In this document: in pieces, positions 54,146 through 63,214 of the stretch
How positions within the stretch are numbered: the stretch's first letter is position 1
Layout: every line of letters starts with the position of its first letter
NCBI GenBank assembly: GCA_945901065.1
Contig: CAMDKI010000001.1
Location: 186,001 to 250,000 of the forward strand
DNA length: 64,000 nucleotides
Direction of reading: 5' to 3'
From: Chitinophaga pinensis
Lineage (GTDB): Bacteria > Bacteroidota > Bacteroidia > Chitinophagales > CAIOSU01
Position numbers and translations under genes: made by a program
The notes under the pieces: generated by a model
What the model was told of the DNA's origin: nothing
The model's input: the letters and a program-made list of their open reading frames with translations, nothing else
Databases searched by the model: none

Positions 54146-55168
54146 ATGCTAAACGGCAAAATAATGTTTTGTGTCGGGTTTTGTTTGGTGCTATTGGCAT
54201 CCAGCTGCAAACCTGATGATTCGGAGCAACTGGATAGCCCGTACAACCTTGTGTTGCCGGCTGGTTTTCCACCTATGAGCATACCTGCCGATAACCAGTT
54301 AACGGAAGTAAGGATTGAGTTGGGCAAAATGTTGTTTTTCGATAAAGCTTTGAGCAGGGATAGTTCGGTTTCGTGTGGTTCGTGTCACTTGCAAAGTCAT
54401 GCTTTTAGCGATGTGGTGAACATTAGCAGCGGCATAGAGGGCCGAAAGGGCATGCGCAATAGTCCGCCTTTGTTTAACCTTGGCTATCACCCATATTTCT
54501 TTTTCGATGGCGGCGTGCCAACCTTGGAGTTGCAAGTTTTGGCACCGGTGCAAGATGTGAATGAAATGGACCATGAGTTTCCATTTGCTGTGCAACGATT
54601 GGCACAAAACCCTACATACCAAAAAATGGCACAAATAGCCTATAAGCGTGATTTTGATGCCTTTGTGCTTACCCGCGCTATAGGTGCATTTGAGCGCACT
54701 TTAGTATCAGGTAACAGTGCCTACGATAAATATAACAACGGTATTACTAGTGCCTTAAATGAATCGGCTAAACGGGGTTTAGCATTATTTACTAGTGAAA
54801 GGTTAAGCTGCAGCGGGTGCCATAGCGGTTTTAATTTTACCAACTACTCGTTTCAAAACAACGGGTTGTATGTGCAGTATCCCGATTCAGGCAGGATGCG
54901 GGTAACTACCTTGCCTGAAGACCGAGATAAATTTAAGGTGCCCAGTTTGCGCAACATTGCTCTTACGGCACCCTACATGCACGATGGCAGTATAGCAACC
55001 TTGCCTGATGTGGTGGAGCACTACGACAACGGTGGGGCTGCTAACCCGAACAAAGACCCGCGCATAAAACCTTTGACGCTTACAAGCCAAGAAAAAAGTG
55101 ATTTGTTGGAATTTTTGTATTCGCTAACCGATAATGATTTTATTACCAACCCCGATTATGCACCATAA
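54146..55168 (+). CDS. Diheme cytochrome c peroxidase-like lipoprotein (MbnH/MauG-like) 1
   Basis: The 340-residue exported lipoprotein (lipobox LASSC) has two c-type haem sites, CGSCH (77-81) and CSGCH (222-226), plus conserved ELGKMLFFDKALSRDSSVSC and APYMHDGSIATLPDVVEHYDNGG as in the CCP/MauG family. Next to MbnP genes, MbnH-like members use peroxide to oxidise Trp of the partner rather than serving as detoxifying peroxidases. I chose ATG 54146; a TTG at 54137 adds three residues. It lies 12 bp after MbnP paralogue 3. Confidence 0.9.
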   Translation: MLNGKIMFCVGFCLVLLASSCKPDDSEQLDSPYNLVLPAGFPPMSIPADNQLTEVRIELGKMLFFDKALSRDSSVSCGSCHLQSHAFSDVVNISSGIEGRKGMRNSPPLFNLGYHPYFFFDGGVPTLELQVLAPVQDVNEMDHEFPFAVQRLAQNPTYQKMAQIAYKRDFDAFVLTRAIGAFERTLVSGNSAYDKYNNGITSALNESAKRGLALFTSERLSCSGCHSGFNFTNYSFQNNGLYVQYPDSGRMRVTTLPEDRDKFKVPSLRNIALTAPYMHDGSIATLPDVVEHYDNGGAANPNKDPRIKPLTLTSQEKSDLLEFLYSLTDNDFITNPDYAP

Positions 55169-55303
55169 TGATTATTTTAGTGAACTTGACAACTGAATGC
55201 ACGTTTAAAAATAGATTGGCACATCTGACTTTAAGATAGTGATAGCTCAAGAATTGCAATTTAATTTTTGCTTGTGTCTTATGTCACAAAATTGATATAA
55301 CCG

Positions 55304-56446
55304 ATGAAAACTACTTTCATATCTATAATACTCTTATCGTCCTTACTGGCAATTTCGTTTGCTGGTTGTAAAAAAGACGAGGACGATAAGAAGAAAGACC
55401 CAAACCACTTGGGTTGGGTATACGACCCTACGCCTTACACCGGGCCAACGGTGCCCCGCAATTTTCCGCAGCCAACTTATGCCGCCAACAACAACCCGCT
55501 TACCGAGGAAGGGGTGCTGTTGGGCCGTATGTTGTTTTACGACCCCATATTGAGCGGCGACAGCACCCTAGCTTGTGCTGGGTGCCATAAGCAGGAAAAT
55601 GCATTTACCGATACCCGCACGTTCAGTATCGGAATTGATGGTATTGCCGGAAGGCGCCAATCAATGCCCCTGTTTAATTTGATGTATAGCAGCAAGTTTT
55701 TTTGGGATGGCCGTGCAGCCAATTTAGCCGAACTGGCCTTAATGCCAGTAGAAGACCCCATTGAAATGCACGAGACTTGGCCCAACAATATAGCTAAACT
55801 GCAAGCCCATCCCGATTATCCAAAAAGGTTTTACGAAGCTTTTGGGGTAGAGCCTGCCGATTTAACCAAGGAGTATGCAGCCAAAGCACTTGAGCAGTTT
55901 TTACTAAGTTTAGTTTCGGGCAATAGTAAATTTGATAAAGCAGTTAGAGGCACCGATGAACTTACTGCTGCCGAAGAACGTGGTTTCATTTTGTTTAATG
56001 ACCAATTGGGGGCTGATTGTTTCCACTGTCATGGCGACGGAAGCGCCAACCAGGTGTTTCAAGAGATAAACGCCATCCGCCAATTTAGGAACAATGGTTT
56101 AGATGCGCCGGCCACCCCTGCTGGTTTTGCTGACAAGGGGTTTGGAGAGTTTACGGGAAATATCAACGACTATGGTAAGTTTAAAGTGCCATCGCTGCGC
56201 AACTTGAAATTTACGGCACCCTATATGCACGATGGTCGTTTTGCCACGCTCGAAGAGGTTATTGACCATTACAGTACCGGTGTAAAGGCCGCCTCGCCTA
56301 ATATTGATGCGGGTGGCATGGAGTACGCTTTTCAAGGTGGCGTGCAACTCACTACACAAGAAAAGGCAGATTTGATTGCATTCTTACTTTCGCTTAGTGA
56401 TGACGACTTTGTAACCGACCCACGCTTTAGCGACCCATTTAAATAA
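55304..56446 (+). CDS. Diheme cytochrome c peroxidase-like lipoprotein (MbnH/MauG-like) 2
   Basis: The 380-residue lipoprotein (lipobox SFAGC, then KKDEDDKKK, a strong Bacteroidota surface-export pattern) has haem motifs CAGCH (91-95) and CFHCH (239-243). It shares LLGRMLFYDPILSGDSTLAC and APYMHDGRFATLEEVIDHYSTG with the previous gene. The extra loop after the second haem (about 245-275) differs from the first enzyme, so the two are not recent duplicates. 135 bp separate it from enzyme 1, without a terminator. Confidence 0.9.
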   Translation: MKTTFISIILLSSLLAISFAGCKKDEDDKKKDPNHLGWVYDPTPYTGPTVPRNFPQPTYAANNNPLTEEGVLLGRMLFYDPILSGDSTLACAGCHKQENAFTDTRTFSIGIDGIAGRRQSMPLFNLMYSSKFFWDGRAANLAELALMPVEDPIEMHETWPNNIAKLQAHPDYPKRFYEAFGVEPADLTKEYAAKALEQFLLSLVSGNSKFDKAVRGTDELTAAEERGFILFNDQLGADCFHCHGDGSANQVFQEINAIRQFRNNGLDAPATPAGFADKGFGEFTGNINDYGKFKVPSLRNLKFTAPYMHDGRFATLEEVIDHYSTGVKAASPNIDAGGMEYAFQGGVQLTTQEKADLIAFLLSLSDDDFVTDPRFSDPFK

Positions 56447-56493
56447 CGCTATCGCGGCTTTCAGGTTGGTTTTGTATGCTAAGGTGTGGTGTC

Positions 56494-56859
56494 TTATTTT
56501 ATTCGCGATAATTCGCCATCATCAAAGCCAACCGCTATGGCTTCGGCATTGGTAAAAATACCTGTGCTTAGTTGGGCGCTTTGTTTGAGGTGCGCTAGCA
56601 CTTTTTCGATTACCGCTGAAGGTTTTAATCCTTTCCAATAGGGGCCTTGTAGGTGAAGGTATTTTGGTGTGGGTTCGTAGCCAATTTCGTATTTCCAGTC
56701 ATCGTCTTCTGCATCAAATTCAAATGAGCCTATCAGGTATAGCACATAAAAGCCTTTGGCTTCAAAAATCCCAAAGTAATAGGCCAATATTTCGGCAGGG
56801 GGCTGTGGCGAATTTTGGATTTTTACTAACCAATTGTCAATTTCAGGGCTGAGGCTCAC
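56494..56859 (-). CDS. Orphan hypothetical protein (121 aa)
   Basis: I do not recognise this family. The 121-residue product is acidic with aromatic-rich strands (YLIGSFEFDAEDDDW, YLHLQGPYW) and a final helix-strand segment. It lacks a signal peptide. The only plausible start is GTG at 56859. A TAACTTTC (complement of 56875-56882) upstream resembles the -7 element. Size and composition resemble small immunity-type or domain-of-unknown-function proteins, but there is no toxin neighbour. Confidence 0.55.
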   Translation of the reverse strand: MSLSPEIDNWLVKIQNSPQPPAEILAYYFGIFEAKGFYVLYLIGSFEFDAEDDDWKYEIGYEPTPKYLHLQGPYWKGLKPSAVIEKVLAHLKQSAQLSTGIFTNAEAIAVGFDDGELSRIK

Positions 56860-57065
56860 GGTATTGTTTTGCCCGAAAGTTAGTTACAAAACATTTAAAG
56901 TTTACTATTCAACCGTTGGTGCACTCATTGGTATGTTATGGTTAGGGTCAATGCAATGCATTTCGAATAAAGCATTTAGGTTCATATTCTTACTTCAACT
57001 AATCAAGTGTCTAGTATAATTGAAAAATAGCCAACTATCTGAACTATTATCCATAAAGCAGGTTG

Positions 57066-57095
57066 TTATTTTTAGTTTAAAAACTGCGATATTTG
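57066..57095 (+). promoter_or_regulatory. Possible promoter of sucAB
   Basis: TTG at 57063-57065 and GATATTTG at 57088-57095, 22 nt apart, resemble the Bacteroidota consensus with one -7 mismatch; the sucA ATG lies at 57125. Confidence 0.35.
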
Positions 57096-57124
57096 CAGGA
57101 ACTTAAAATCTGGAATCATAGCCC

Positions 57125-59839
57125 ATGGGAGCTGACTCGTTTATCTTTAACGCACACCCTGCCTACCTCGAAAACAAATACCAGGATTATAAGGCCAACC
57201 CGGCCTCGGTTGATGTTGATATGCAGAAGTTTTTTGAAGGGTTTGACCTAGCATTTTCTTACTACAGCGAAAACGGCTCTTCTACCTCCGTATCGCCTAA
57301 AGAATTGCAAGTTTTTAGTTTGATAAAGGCATACCGTGGCAAAGGTCACTTGCTTTCTAAAACCAATCCCATCCGCCCAAGACGCGATTGGAATGCCCGT
57401 TTGGAAATCGAGAACTTCGGTCTTAGCAAAGAAGACCTTGCCACCAAATTTTTGGCAGGCAAAGAGATTGGGCTTGAAAACGGAACGCTGCAAGAAATTT
57501 TAGACAAACTGCAACGCATATATTGCCGCTCCATTGGCGTTGAGTATGCCTATATAACCAATAAAGACCTACACGATTTTGTAAGGGACGAGTTTGAAAA
57601 GCGCGCTTACACCATCGATTTGCCAATAGAGCAAAAGAAACGCGTACTTCAGAAAATAACAGAGACGGTTGTTTTTGAGAAGTTTTTGGGCACTAAATAC
57701 GTGGGCCAGAAGCGTTTTAGCTTGGAAGGTGGCGAAAGTACCATACCTGCCTTAGATGCCATCATAAACAGAGGTGCCGACTTAGGCGTTGAAGAAGTGG
57801 TAATAGGTATGGCACACCGTGGCCGATTGGATGTGCTGACAAACATCATGTGCAAAACCTACGAGCAGATATTTGGCGAGTTTGAAGGCAACATGATACC
57901 AGATGCCACTATGGGCGACGGCGACGTAAAGTACCACTTGGGTTACTCATCAATGGTAACTACGCCAAGCAACAAAACCGTACACTTAAAATTAGTACCC
58001 AACCCATCGCACTTAGAGGCAGTAAACCCAGTAGTTGAAGGGTTTGCTCGCGCTAAAGCCGATTTAGTATACAATAGCAATTACGACAGCGTATTGCCTA
58101 TTCTTATTCATGGCGATGCGGCGTTGCCCGGCCAAGGGGTAGGTTATGAGGTGGTGCAAATGAGCAAATTGAAAGGCTACCGCACAGGTGGCACTTTGCA
58201 CTTTGTTATCAATAACCAAATTGGTTTCACTACCGATTTTGATGATGCCCGTTCGTCTATTTACTGCACCAGCATGGCTGCCATGGTTGAGGCACCCGTG
58301 TTTCATGTAAATGGTGATGATGTGGAAGCTGTGGTATTTGCCGTTGAGTTGGCTGCCGAAATACGCCAGAAGTTTGATGCTGATGTGTTTATTGATATGG
58401 TGTGCTACCGCCGCCATGGCCATAACGAAAGCGATGAGCCTAAATTCACTCAACCAGGCTTGTATAAGCTAATTGAGAAACACGATAACCCGCGTATTCT
58501 TTACATCGAAAAACTGAAAGCCGAAGGTAAGATAAGCGAAGCCGAAGCCCAGAAAATTGATGATGACTATTGGGCTCTATTGCAGGATCGCCTAGATATG
58601 GTGAAGCAAAAGAGCTTGCCATACAAATACCAAGAGCCTGAATTGGCTTGGAAAGCACTTCGCAAATCGACTCCGGAAGATTTTGACAGCTCTCCGAAAA
58701 CGGGTATTTCAAAGAAGGATGTTGATAGTATCCTTAAAAAGATAAACGAGTTGCCTGAAGGTTTCAAAGCCCTATCGAAAGTGGATAGGATGATGAAGCA
58801 GAAGGACAAAATGATGGAGGAAGGCCAAGTAGACTGGGCAATGGCCGAATTGGCTGCCTTTGGTTCTATTTTGATTACAGGAAACGACGTGCGCTTATCG
58901 GGCCAAGATGTTAAGCGCGGAACCTTCTCTCACCGTCATGCTGTGCTATACGACGAGAGCGATAACCACGAATACAATCGCTTGGACAATCTTGCCCCAA
59001 AACAAGGCAAATTGCGCATCCATAACTCTTTGTTGAGCGAGTTTGCGGCCTTGGGCTTTGAGTTTGGCTATTCATTGGCTTCGCCACAAACTTTGGTTAT
59101 CTGGGAAGCACAGTTTGGCGATTTTGTGAATGGTGCCCAGAGCATGATTGACCAGTTTATTACCAGCAGCGAAACCAAGTGGCAGCGCATGAGCGGCTTA
59201 GTGATGCTGTTGCCGCACGGTTATGAGGGTCAAGGCCCAGAGCACAGCAGCGCCCGCTTAGAGCGTTTCTTGCAACAGGGGGCTGAATTTAATATTACGG
59301 TATCCAATATTACCACACCGGCCAACTTTTTCCACGCTTTGCGCAGGCAGCAGGAGCGTCCGTTCCGTAAGCCGTTGATAAACATGTCGCCAAAGTCGCT
59401 GTTGCGCCATCCGCGCTGCGTATCGTCTATTGCCGACCTTACCCAAGGTGGTTTCCAGGAGTTGATTGACGATGCTACAATCAAGAAGGCAGATAAAGTG
59501 AAGAAAGTGGTATTTTGCTCCGGCAAAATCTACTATGATTTGCTGGAGAAACAAGAAGCCGAAAAGCGTGAAGATGTGGCTTTGGTGCGCTTAGAGCAAC
59601 TGTATCCGCTGCCGCATAAGCAAGTGGATTCTGTGGTTGCGAAGTACAAAAATGCCAAGTTCACTTGGGTGCAAGAAGAACCGGCCAATATGGGCGCTTG
59701 GGTATATATACTGAGTAGCTACCGTGGGGTGAATTGGGATGTGGTAAGCCGCAAGGCCAGCGCATCGCCAGCAACGGGTTACCAAAAGGTACACGCTAAG
59801 GAGCAGCAAGATATTGTAAATAAAGCCTTTGAAATATAG
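57125..59839 (+). CDS. sucA: 2-oxoglutarate dehydrogenase E1 component
   Basis: This thiamine-diphosphate enzyme of the TCA cycle decarboxylates 2-oxoglutarate and succinylates the lipoyl group of SucB. The 904-residue length is usual. Motifs: HRGRLDVLTNIM, GDAALPGQGVGYEV (ThDP/Mg region), NNQIGFTT, RRHGHNESDEP and, in the second half, HGYEGQGPEHSSARLERFL. An intact pair with sucB 97 bp later indicates a complete oxidative branch here. ATG at 57125. Confidence 0.97.
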   Translation: MGADSFIFNAHPAYLENKYQDYKANPASVDVDMQKFFEGFDLAFSYYSENGSSTSVSPKELQVFSLIKAYRGKGHLLSKTNPIRPRRDWNARLEIENFGLSKEDLATKFLAGKEIGLENGTLQEILDKLQRIYCRSIGVEYAYITNKDLHDFVRDEFEKRAYTIDLPIEQKKRVLQKITETVVFEKFLGTKYVGQKRFSLEGGESTIPALDAIINRGADLGVEEVVIGMAHRGRLDVLTNIMCKTYEQIFGEFEGNMIPDATMGDGDVKYHLGYSSMVTTPSNKTVHLKLVPNPSHLEAVNPVVEGFARAKADLVYNSNYDSVLPILIHGDAALPGQGVGYEVVQMSKLKGYRTGGTLHFVINNQIGFTTDFDDARSSIYCTSMAAMVEAPVFHVNGDDVEAVVFAVELAAEIRQKFDADVFIDMVCYRRHGHNESDEPKFTQPGLYKLIEKHDNPRILYIEKLKAEGKISEAEAQKIDDDYWALLQDRLDMVKQKSLPYKYQEPELAWKALRKSTPEDFDSSPKTGISKKDVDSILKKINELPEGFKALSKVDRMMKQKDKMMEEGQVDWAMAELAAFGSILITGNDVRLSGQDVKRGTFSHRHAVLYDESDNHEYNRLDNLAPKQGKLRIHNSLLSEFAALGFEFGYSLASPQTLVIWEAQFGDFVNGAQSMIDQFITSSETKWQRMSGLVMLLPHGYEGQGPEHSSARLERFLQQGAEFNITVSNITTPANFFHALRRQQERPFRKPLINMSPKSLLRHPRCVSSIADLTQGGFQELIDDATIKKADKVKKVVFCSGKIYYDLLEKQEAEKREDVALVRLEQLYPLPHKQVDSVVAKYKNAKFTWVQEEPANMGAWVYILSSYRGVNWDVVSRKASASPATGYQKVHAKEQQDIVNKAFEI

Positions 59840-59844
59840 TTTGA

Positions 59845-59930
59845 AAATGGGCTAATTTGGAAATTTGAAAATTAAATTTTCTTTTCCAATACCCATTTCC
59901 AAATTTTCAAATTACCAAATTCTCAAATTT
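59845..59930. repeat. Short-word intergenic repeat between sucA and sucB
   Basis: Words of AATTTGGAAATTTGAAAATT type are followed by their inverse (TTTCCAAATTTTCAAATT and so on), filling the gap. The two arms can pair, giving a long AT-rich hairpin in the mRNA. A related copy lies at 22953. An open frame through it (from 59865) is not part of SucB. Confidence 0.55.
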
Positions 59931-59936
59931 TCTACA

Positions 59937-61193
59937 ATGCTAGAAGTAAAAATACCACCCGTTGGAGAATCGATTAGCGAAGTAACTATTGCTAACTGGT
60001 TAGTAAAAAACGGCGATTACGTAAAGCAAGACCAAGTGCTCTGCGAAATGGAAAGCGACAAGGCTACTTTTGAGTTGAACGCGGAGCAAGCCGGTACCAT
60101 AACTATTGTGATTGAAGCGGGCACCGATGCTGCTATTGGCGATGTGGTTTGCAAAATAGATACCAGTGCTGCTGCTCCTGCTGATGCACCAAAAGCCGAA
60201 GCCCCTAAGGTTGAAGCCAAGAAGGAAGAACCTAAACAAGAAGCCCCTAAAGCCGAAGCACCTGTTGCTGCAGCTGAAGCGGGTTATGCCAAAGGCCATG
60301 CTGGCCCTGCTGCTGCCAAGTTGGCCAGCGAGAATGGTGTGAATTTGAGTAAGGTTTCTGGTACTGCCAAAGGTGGACGCATAACCAAAGCCGACGTGCT
60401 AGCTGCCCTTGAAAGTGGCGCTGCACAAGTTGGCGACCTTAGCCTTACTGGCAATGGTGGTAGCCGCGAGCAAGAGAAAAAGAAAATGAGCAACTTGCGC
60501 AAAACTATTGCTAAGCGCTTGTTGGCGGCCAAAAACGAAACAGCCATGCTAACTACCTTTAATGAGGTAGACATGGGCCCGATTATGGATTTGCGCACGC
60601 AATACAAAGACAAATTCAAGGAAACGCATGGCGTGGGCTTAGGCTTTATGTCGTTCTTTACTAAGGCTTGTGCCATTGCCTTGTTGGAGTTCCCTGCCGT
60701 GAATGGTATTATTGAAGACGACAGCATTGTATACCACGATTATGTGGATATGGGTGTGGCTGTATCGACCCCTAAAGGGTTGGTGGTGCCGGTTATCCGC
60801 AATGCCGAGAGCCTTACCATGGCTGGCATTGAGAAGGCTGTGGTAGATGTGGCCACTAAAGCCCGCGATGGTAAATTGACGTTGGACGAAATGACCGGCG
60901 GTACCTTTACCATTACCAATGGTGGTGTATTCGGTTCGTTAATGTCCACCCCGATATTGAATTCACCGCAATCGGCCATATTGGGTATGCACAAAATTCA
61001 AGACCGCCCAATGGCCATCAATGGCAAAGTTGAAATACGCCCGATGATGTACCTAGCCTTGAGCTATGATCACCGTGTAATTGATGGTAAAGAATCGGTA
61101 AGTTTCTTGGTACGCATGAAGCACCTACTAGAAAACCCTAACCAACTATTGTTTGGCGAAGACCCTACGAAGTTGTTATTGGGATTGAAGTGA
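59937..61193 (+). CDS. sucB: Dihydrolipoyllysine succinyltransferase, E2 of 2-oxoglutarate dehydrogenase
   Basis: This enzyme transfers succinyl groups from lipoyl-lysine to CoA. The 418-residue protein has a lipoyl domain (1-76, lipoylated Lys in MESDKATFE), an Ala/Pro/Lys/Glu-rich linker (about 78-118), a peripheral subunit-binding domain (about 120-155, [20 protein letters not shown]) and the acyltransferase core ending in [16 protein letters not shown] with the catalytic His/Asp. The start is ATG 59937 ([12 protein letters not shown]), which begins the lipoyl domain exactly; an earlier in-frame ATG at 59865 falls in repeat DNA. Confidence 0.97.
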   Translation: MLEVKIPPVGESISEVTIANWLVKNGDYVKQDQVLCEMESDKATFELNAEQAGTITIVIEAGTDAAIGDVVCKIDTSAAAPADAPKAEAPKVEAKKEEPKQEAPKAEAPVAAAEAGYAKGHAGPAAAKLASENGVNLSKVSGTAKGGRITKADVLAALESGAAQVGDLSLTGNGGSREQEKKKMSNLRKTIAKRLLAAKNETAMLTTFNEVDMGPIMDLRTQYKDKFKETHGVGLGFMSFFTKACAIALLEFPAVNGIIEDDSIVYHDYVDMGVAVSTPKGLVVPVIRNAESLTMAGIEKAVVDVATKARDGKLTLDEMTGGTFTITNGGVFGSLMSTPILNSPQSAILGMHKIQDRPMAINGKVEIRPMMYLALSYDHRVIDGKESVSFLVRMKHLLENPNQLLFGEDPTKLLLGLK

Positions 61194-61202
61194 TTTTAGT
61201 CG

Positions 61203-61240
61203 ATGCTTGTCTCGCCTCGGGCGAGGGTCCACGGACCACA
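61203..61240. repeat. Dispersed TCGCC-GGCGA hairpin repeat, copy 2
   Basis: Immediately after sucB, GCTTGTCTCGCCTCGGGCGA then GGGTCCACGGACCACAGTCG is a near match in reverse to 18845-18885. The core TCGCC-TCG-GGCGA and GGTCC-AC-GGACC can each fold. Confidence 0.55.
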
Positions 61241-61255
61241 GTCGACAGTAAATAT

Positions 61256-61293
61256 AAACGCCCTCTGTTCTTAGGAATGGTGGGCGTTTTTTT
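61256..61293 (+). terminator. Terminator of sucAB
   Basis: AAACGCCC (61256-61263) pairs with GGGCGTTT (61282-61289), with a run of seven T (61287-61293). Confidence 0.8.
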
Positions 61294-61318
61294 ATGCGAT
61301 GAACATTAGAAAATGACT

Positions 61319-61613
61319 TTAACCTTTATAATTACTATTATCACGTCGATTGTCGTATAAAGCTACTACTTCAATTTTGGTTCTTCCAGTTTTATAATAA
61401 ACTCTGGTTAGTATTGACAATAAAGTATCGCTGTTTTAACTTGGGGTGCTTCGGAAAGATATAGGGCATCCTAGAGGCAAGGAGTAACAGCCTATCAATT
61501 TTATCAAGTACGGATTCGACCGTTGGTTCACCCCATTCAGTATTCAGGTAAATAATAAGTTGAAGCAGCTCCGTTTCAGCTTTAGGAGACCAAATGATTT
61601 TCCGGCGTTTCAT
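61319..61613 (-). pseudogene. RelE/ParE-family toxin, frameshifted near its C-terminus
   Basis: The intact frame from ATG 61613 encodes 73 residues (MKRRKIIWSPKAETELLQLI...RYFIVNTNQSLL) and stops at 61392. ParE toxins of this type are about 95-100 residues. Continuing in the shifted frame gives KTGRTKIEVVALYDNRRDN before a stop at 61319-61321, exactly the missing C-terminal strand (IEVVALYDNR). Two missing bases around 61391-61394, where a Tyr codon is expected, would explain it. Either the toxin is inactivated or the assembly has an error. It overlaps the antitoxin by 4 bp. Confidence 0.75.
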
Positions 61614-61849
61614 TTTTTCAAAATCTGTCTCGCCTTTTTCATAACTTCCTCATGAGGGATACCTTCTCCTCTCAAAAGCTGCGCCTCGCCTTCCTTGACC
61701 ATTTCCATCTCTGCTGATGTTGGTTCGTGGTGGTTATACGGCAAGGGCTTTTTAGCGCTAAGCACTTCACTAACTGCTTCCAGCAAATCGCCATCCTCAG
61801 TACTGTCAATTAGCTGATGTAAGTGCTCTCTTATCTTATTTATCTGCAT
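61610..61849 (-). CDS. Antitoxin of the ParE-type toxin-antitoxin pair
   Basis: The 79-residue acidic, helical protein (MQINKIREHLHQLIDSTED...) has the shape of antitoxins that precede ParE toxins in Bacteroidota, with an N-terminal helical dimer region and a C-terminal toxin-binding tail (EVMKKARQILKK). Its stop overlaps the toxin start in an ATGA arrangement. It remains intact although the toxin frame is broken. Family assignment rests on size, composition and position. Confidence 0.7.
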   Translation of the reverse strand: MQINKIREHLHQLIDSTEDGDLLEAVSEVLSAKKPLPYNHHEPTSAEMEMVKEGEAQLLRGEGIPHEEVMKKARQILKK

Positions 61850-61998
61850 AATATTAAAGATAACTAATCACTTTTACTTTTGGATTTGAAGCCTGAAAAT
61901 TTTTACCAATTAACACCCGCACTTCTTTAAAATAGTAGGGTCTTTCATTTTGTTCTTTGTGGCAAAATAGTAGCAAACGATATCAGTTATTGAATAGC

Positions 61999-62988
61999 TT
62001 AAGCCACTGCCATCACCACCCAAAGCGAGGTTACTGATATTATCACCCACAGCACTAGGCCCTGCACCATTGCCCGCGGCCCTACTGATTTGAGCATTGT
62101 TATAGACAAGCTGGCACCGATAAGAAACAAGGTGAGCGTTAGGCCGGCTTTGGCAACAGAGACAATGTAAGGCGATTCGGTATGCACTGCAGGTATGAAG
62201 CTATTGAGTAGCATAGCCACTACAAACCACCCGATAAAGTAAGGAATAGTAACCTTACCGGCCGAATTTTTATAAATGAAAGCCATACCGAACGATACAG
62301 GGATAATCCACAAGGCGCGGGCTAGTTTAACGGTGGTGGCTATTTTCAGGGCTTCGGGGCCGTATTCGCTGGCTGCACCTACTACCGAGCTGGTATCGTG
62401 TATGGCAATGGCGCTCCAAAGGCCAAATTGTGCTTGCGATAAATCAAGCAAATGCCCAATAACCGGGAAGAGGAACAGGGCCACGGAGTTGAGTATAAAC
62501 ACAATGCCCAACGATACCGAAATTTGTTTTTGCTCAGCTTGTATAATAGGCGATATGGCCGCTATGGCACTGCCACCGCAAATAGCGGTACCCACTGATA
62601 CCAACTGCGATGTTTTGCTATCCACCTTAAGCAGCTTGCCCATAAAGTAGCCCAACAGTAGGGTTCCAAATATGGAAACCACTGTAAATAAGAAACCTTG
62701 GCTGCCTGCCTGCAAAGCGGTCTGTGCATGGATGCCAAAACCTAAACCAACCACCGATGCTTGCAACAAGTATTTGGTGCCTTTTGCCGCTTGCTTAGGA
62801 AACGGGTTGCCAATTACATTAGCTACCACTATACCCAATACTAGCGCAATAGGTGCCGATATCCAAGGGGTTAAGGTGAGGGCAGCTACAGCTATAAACA
62901 GCAGTTGTTGCACCTGTGGGCTGAGCTTCAAAAAGCCTTGTTGCGGGGTATTTTTAGTCGGCTCAGCTGGTTTCATATATTGGCGCAT
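61999..62988 (-). CDS. YeiH/UPF0324-family membrane protein (putative sulfate exporter)
   Basis: The 329-residue polytopic membrane protein has about ten helices. Motifs: PWISAPIALVLGIVVANVIGNPF, KYLLQASVVGLGFGIHA, SVGTAICGGSAIAAISPII and WSAIAIHDTSSVVGAASEYG match the UPF0324 family, members of which are annotated as sulfate exporters on limited evidence. ATG at 62988. No sulfur genes are adjacent. Confidence 0.9.
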   Translation of the reverse strand: MRQYMKPAEPTKNTPQQGFLKLSPQVQQLLFIAVAALTLTPWISAPIALVLGIVVANVIGNPFPKQAAKGTKYLLQASVVGLGFGIHAQTALQAGSQGFLFTVVSIFGTLLLGYFMGKLLKVDSKTSQLVSVGTAICGGSAIAAISPIIQAEQKQISVSLGIVFILNSVALFLFPVIGHLLDLSQAQFGLWSAIAIHDTSSVVGAASEYGPEALKIATTVKLARALWIIPVSFGMAFIYKNSAGKVTIPYFIGWFVVAMLLNSFIPAVHTESPYIVSVAKAGLTLTLFLIGASLSITMLKSVGPRAMVQGLVLWVIISVTSLWVVMAVA

Positions 62989-63043
62989 TATTTGTAAAAC
63001 TAATAATTGGGTAGGGATAATGCTTATTAAAGGCGTTTAATTA

Positions 63044-63169
63044 TCAAAATCCAGCTTTAATATAACTCCAGCCTGCCTCCTGCTTTAGCACCACTTCACT
63101 AATTTCAAAGGCAATCCAACTGAAATAGCGAATTACAAAGATGGTGAGGTATTCATCAACCCTATGCAA
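63044..63169 (-). pseudogene. Possible short gene or remnant
   Basis: A 41-codon frame from TTG 63169 ends in TGA at 63044. Its residues are hydrophobic-aromatic (DEYLTIFVIRYFSWIAFEIS then EVVLKQEAGWSYIKAGF), unlike random frames in this window. No family recognised; it could be a small protein or a fragment. Confidence 0.25.
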
Positions 63170-63214
63170 CCTAAGTCACAAAGTACCTTTATTCGACTTT
63201 CTTTTGCTCATTTG

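Noticed and set aside
59865..59936. N-terminal extension of SucB from an upstream in-frame ATG
   Set aside because: The extension is translated repeat DNA; the lipoyl domain begins exactly at ATG 59937.
61850..61998. Short minus-strand frame ending MKDPTILKKCGC between the YeiH gene and the antitoxin
   Set aside because: It has only about a dozen residues after its ATG and overlaps the end of the YeiH gene if extended; too little to support.
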